Below are positions 6,006 through 6,487 of a stretch of DNA of 6,487 nt, piece by piece. Positions within the stretch are counted from its first letter, which is position 1. Every line of letters starts with the position of its first letter. This DNA comes from Planctomycetaceae bacterium (lineage in GTDB: Bacteria; Planctomycetota; Phycisphaerae; Phycisphaerales; SM1A02): positions 1-6,487 of the forward strand of contig JAIYBS010000096.1 in NCBI GenBank assembly GCA_027488415.1. Reading direction: 5' to 3'. The notes beneath the pieces are model-generated. The model ran no database searches, had not been told where the DNA came from, and saw only the letters and a list, made by a program, of their open reading frames with translations. A program made the position numbers and the translations under genes.

Positions 6006-6028
6006 GGCTCAGAGCAGTTCCCTGAGCC
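6006..6028 (-). terminator. Hairpin spanning the phosphatase stop codon
   Basis: GGCTCAG (6006-6012) and CTGAGCC (6022-6028) pair perfectly over seven bases around a 9-base loop. The stop codon (TGA on the minus strand, 6009-6011) lies inside one arm. There is no downstream T-tract. It may be a weak attenuator, or simply a stable 3' structure ahead of rpiB. Confidence 0.25.
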
Positions 6029-6458
6029 GTCCGGGAAGAACGCGGTCCAGCCGCTCGGCGAGGGCGTCGTACGCCGCCTGACCCATGCCGATCGGGTCCT
6101 CCATGTCGCCGGCCGGGTCGACGAGGTGGACCTTGTCCTGGTGCGGCTCGCCGCCGACGAGCGCGCGGGCGCCGATGACGTGCGAACGGGTCATCGCCAG
6201 GACGAGCGACGCGCGGCGCACCATCTCGGGCGTGAGGCGCTTGGCATGGCCGTCGAAGCGGATGTCCCGCTTGCGCAGGGTCTCCAGCGTCTCGCTGCTC
6301 ACCGGGCTTCCGTCCCACGCGCCGAGCCCCGCCGAGGCGACGAAGACCTCGCGCCCGTGACCGGGAACCTGCCCTGATTCGAGCAGGTCGCGCGCGATGC
6401 CCTCGGCCATCGGGGAGCGGCAGGTGTTGCCGGTGCACACGACCAGGACGGTCTTCAC
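6009..6458 (-). CDS. Low-molecular-weight protein phosphatase, YwlE-like (candidate protein-arginine phosphatase)
   Basis: This 149-residue cytoplasmic phosphatase has the P-loop CTGNTCRS (8-15), with nucleophile Cys8 and Arg14 of the C-X5-R motif. SAG lies at 42-44, and the general-acid Asp is D121 in the motif EDPIGMG (120-126). The family hydrolyses phosphotyrosine or phosphoarginine. Thr12 in the loop matches the residue that gives B. subtilis YwlE its phosphoarginine preference; tyrosine-specific members usually have Ile there. Arginine phosphatase activity is therefore a reasonable inference, not proven. I chose the GTG at 6458 because it yields the family N-terminus (M)KTVLVVCTGN and has AGGA (6467-6470) eight bases upstream, one of the few Shine-Dalgarno-like sites in this window. 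Alternatives are ATG at 6467 (three residues longer) and GTG at 6479. It is followed by rpiB after 67 bases and is probably co-transcribed with it. Confidence 0.93.
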   Translation of the reverse strand: MKTVLVVCTGNTCRSPMAEGIARDLLESGQVPGHGREVFVASAGLGAWDGSPVSSETLETLRKRDIRFDGHAKRLTPEMVRRASLVLAMTRSHVIGARALVGGEPHQDKVHLVDPAGDMEDPIGMGQAAYDALAERLDRVLPGRLRELL

Positions 6459-6487
6459 GCATGACATCCTACGGACCACGGGTACCC

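Noticed and set aside
3042..6012. The string GGCTCAG recurring at 3042, 3063 and 6006, twice overlapping a stop codon
   Set aside because: A seven-base word around TGA is expected by chance; no further flanking similarity beyond two bases.
1..6487. Search for CRISPR repeats, tRNA or rRNA genes, transposase, integrase, phage, toxin-antitoxin or defence genes
   Set aside because: None was found by eye; all sizeable coding regions are explained by housekeeping or envelope families.

Overview
The window is about 70% GC. It looks like chromosomal housekeeping sequence from a Planctomycetota bacterium, most plausibly of the Phycisphaerae type. This assignment is inferred from gene content: a prepilin-like protein with an N-terminal FTLVELL segment and a C-terminal H-X9-DG motif, a class of protein that is expanded in that phylum; a ChlI-like AAA+ ATPase; and the near absence of Shine-Dalgarno sites. 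There was no database search, so the taxonomic call is moderate at best.

Layout from left to right: (1) positions 1-622, minus strand, the first 207 codons of a magnesium-chelatase-subunit-I-like AAA+ ATPase that runs off the left edge. (2) 623-1018, a 396-base non-coding stretch with several near-perfect palindromes and overlapping hairpins. (3) 1019-2980, minus strand, mnmG (tRNA wobble-uridine modification). (4) 3066-3944, minus strand, a secreted or pseudopilin-like H-X9-DG protein. (5) 3945-3999, a 55-base divergent promoter region. (6) 4000-5469, plus strand, an M17 leucyl aminopeptidase (pepA). (7) 5486-5941, minus strand, rpiB (ribose 5-phosphate isomerase B), convergent with pepA. 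(8) 6009-6458, minus strand, a low-molecular-weight protein phosphatase whose active-site loop resembles that of the protein-arginine phosphatase YwlE.

The rightmost pair (phosphatase, then rpiB) is probably one transcription unit and has the same order as ywlE-ywlF in Bacillus subtilis. The pilin-like gene and mnmG are co-directional with an 85-base gap. The other neighbours look like ordinary chromosomal juxtaposition with no evident shared pathway.

I see no mobile element, CRISPR array, tRNA, rRNA, phage or defence gene, and no convincing undescribed multi-gene system. The points most worth a second look are the arginine-phosphatase signature with its conserved synteny, the palindrome cluster upstream of the ATPase (with a doubtful 70-codon ORF overlapping the ATPase start), and the inverted repeat inside the pepA/pilin divergent promoter region.
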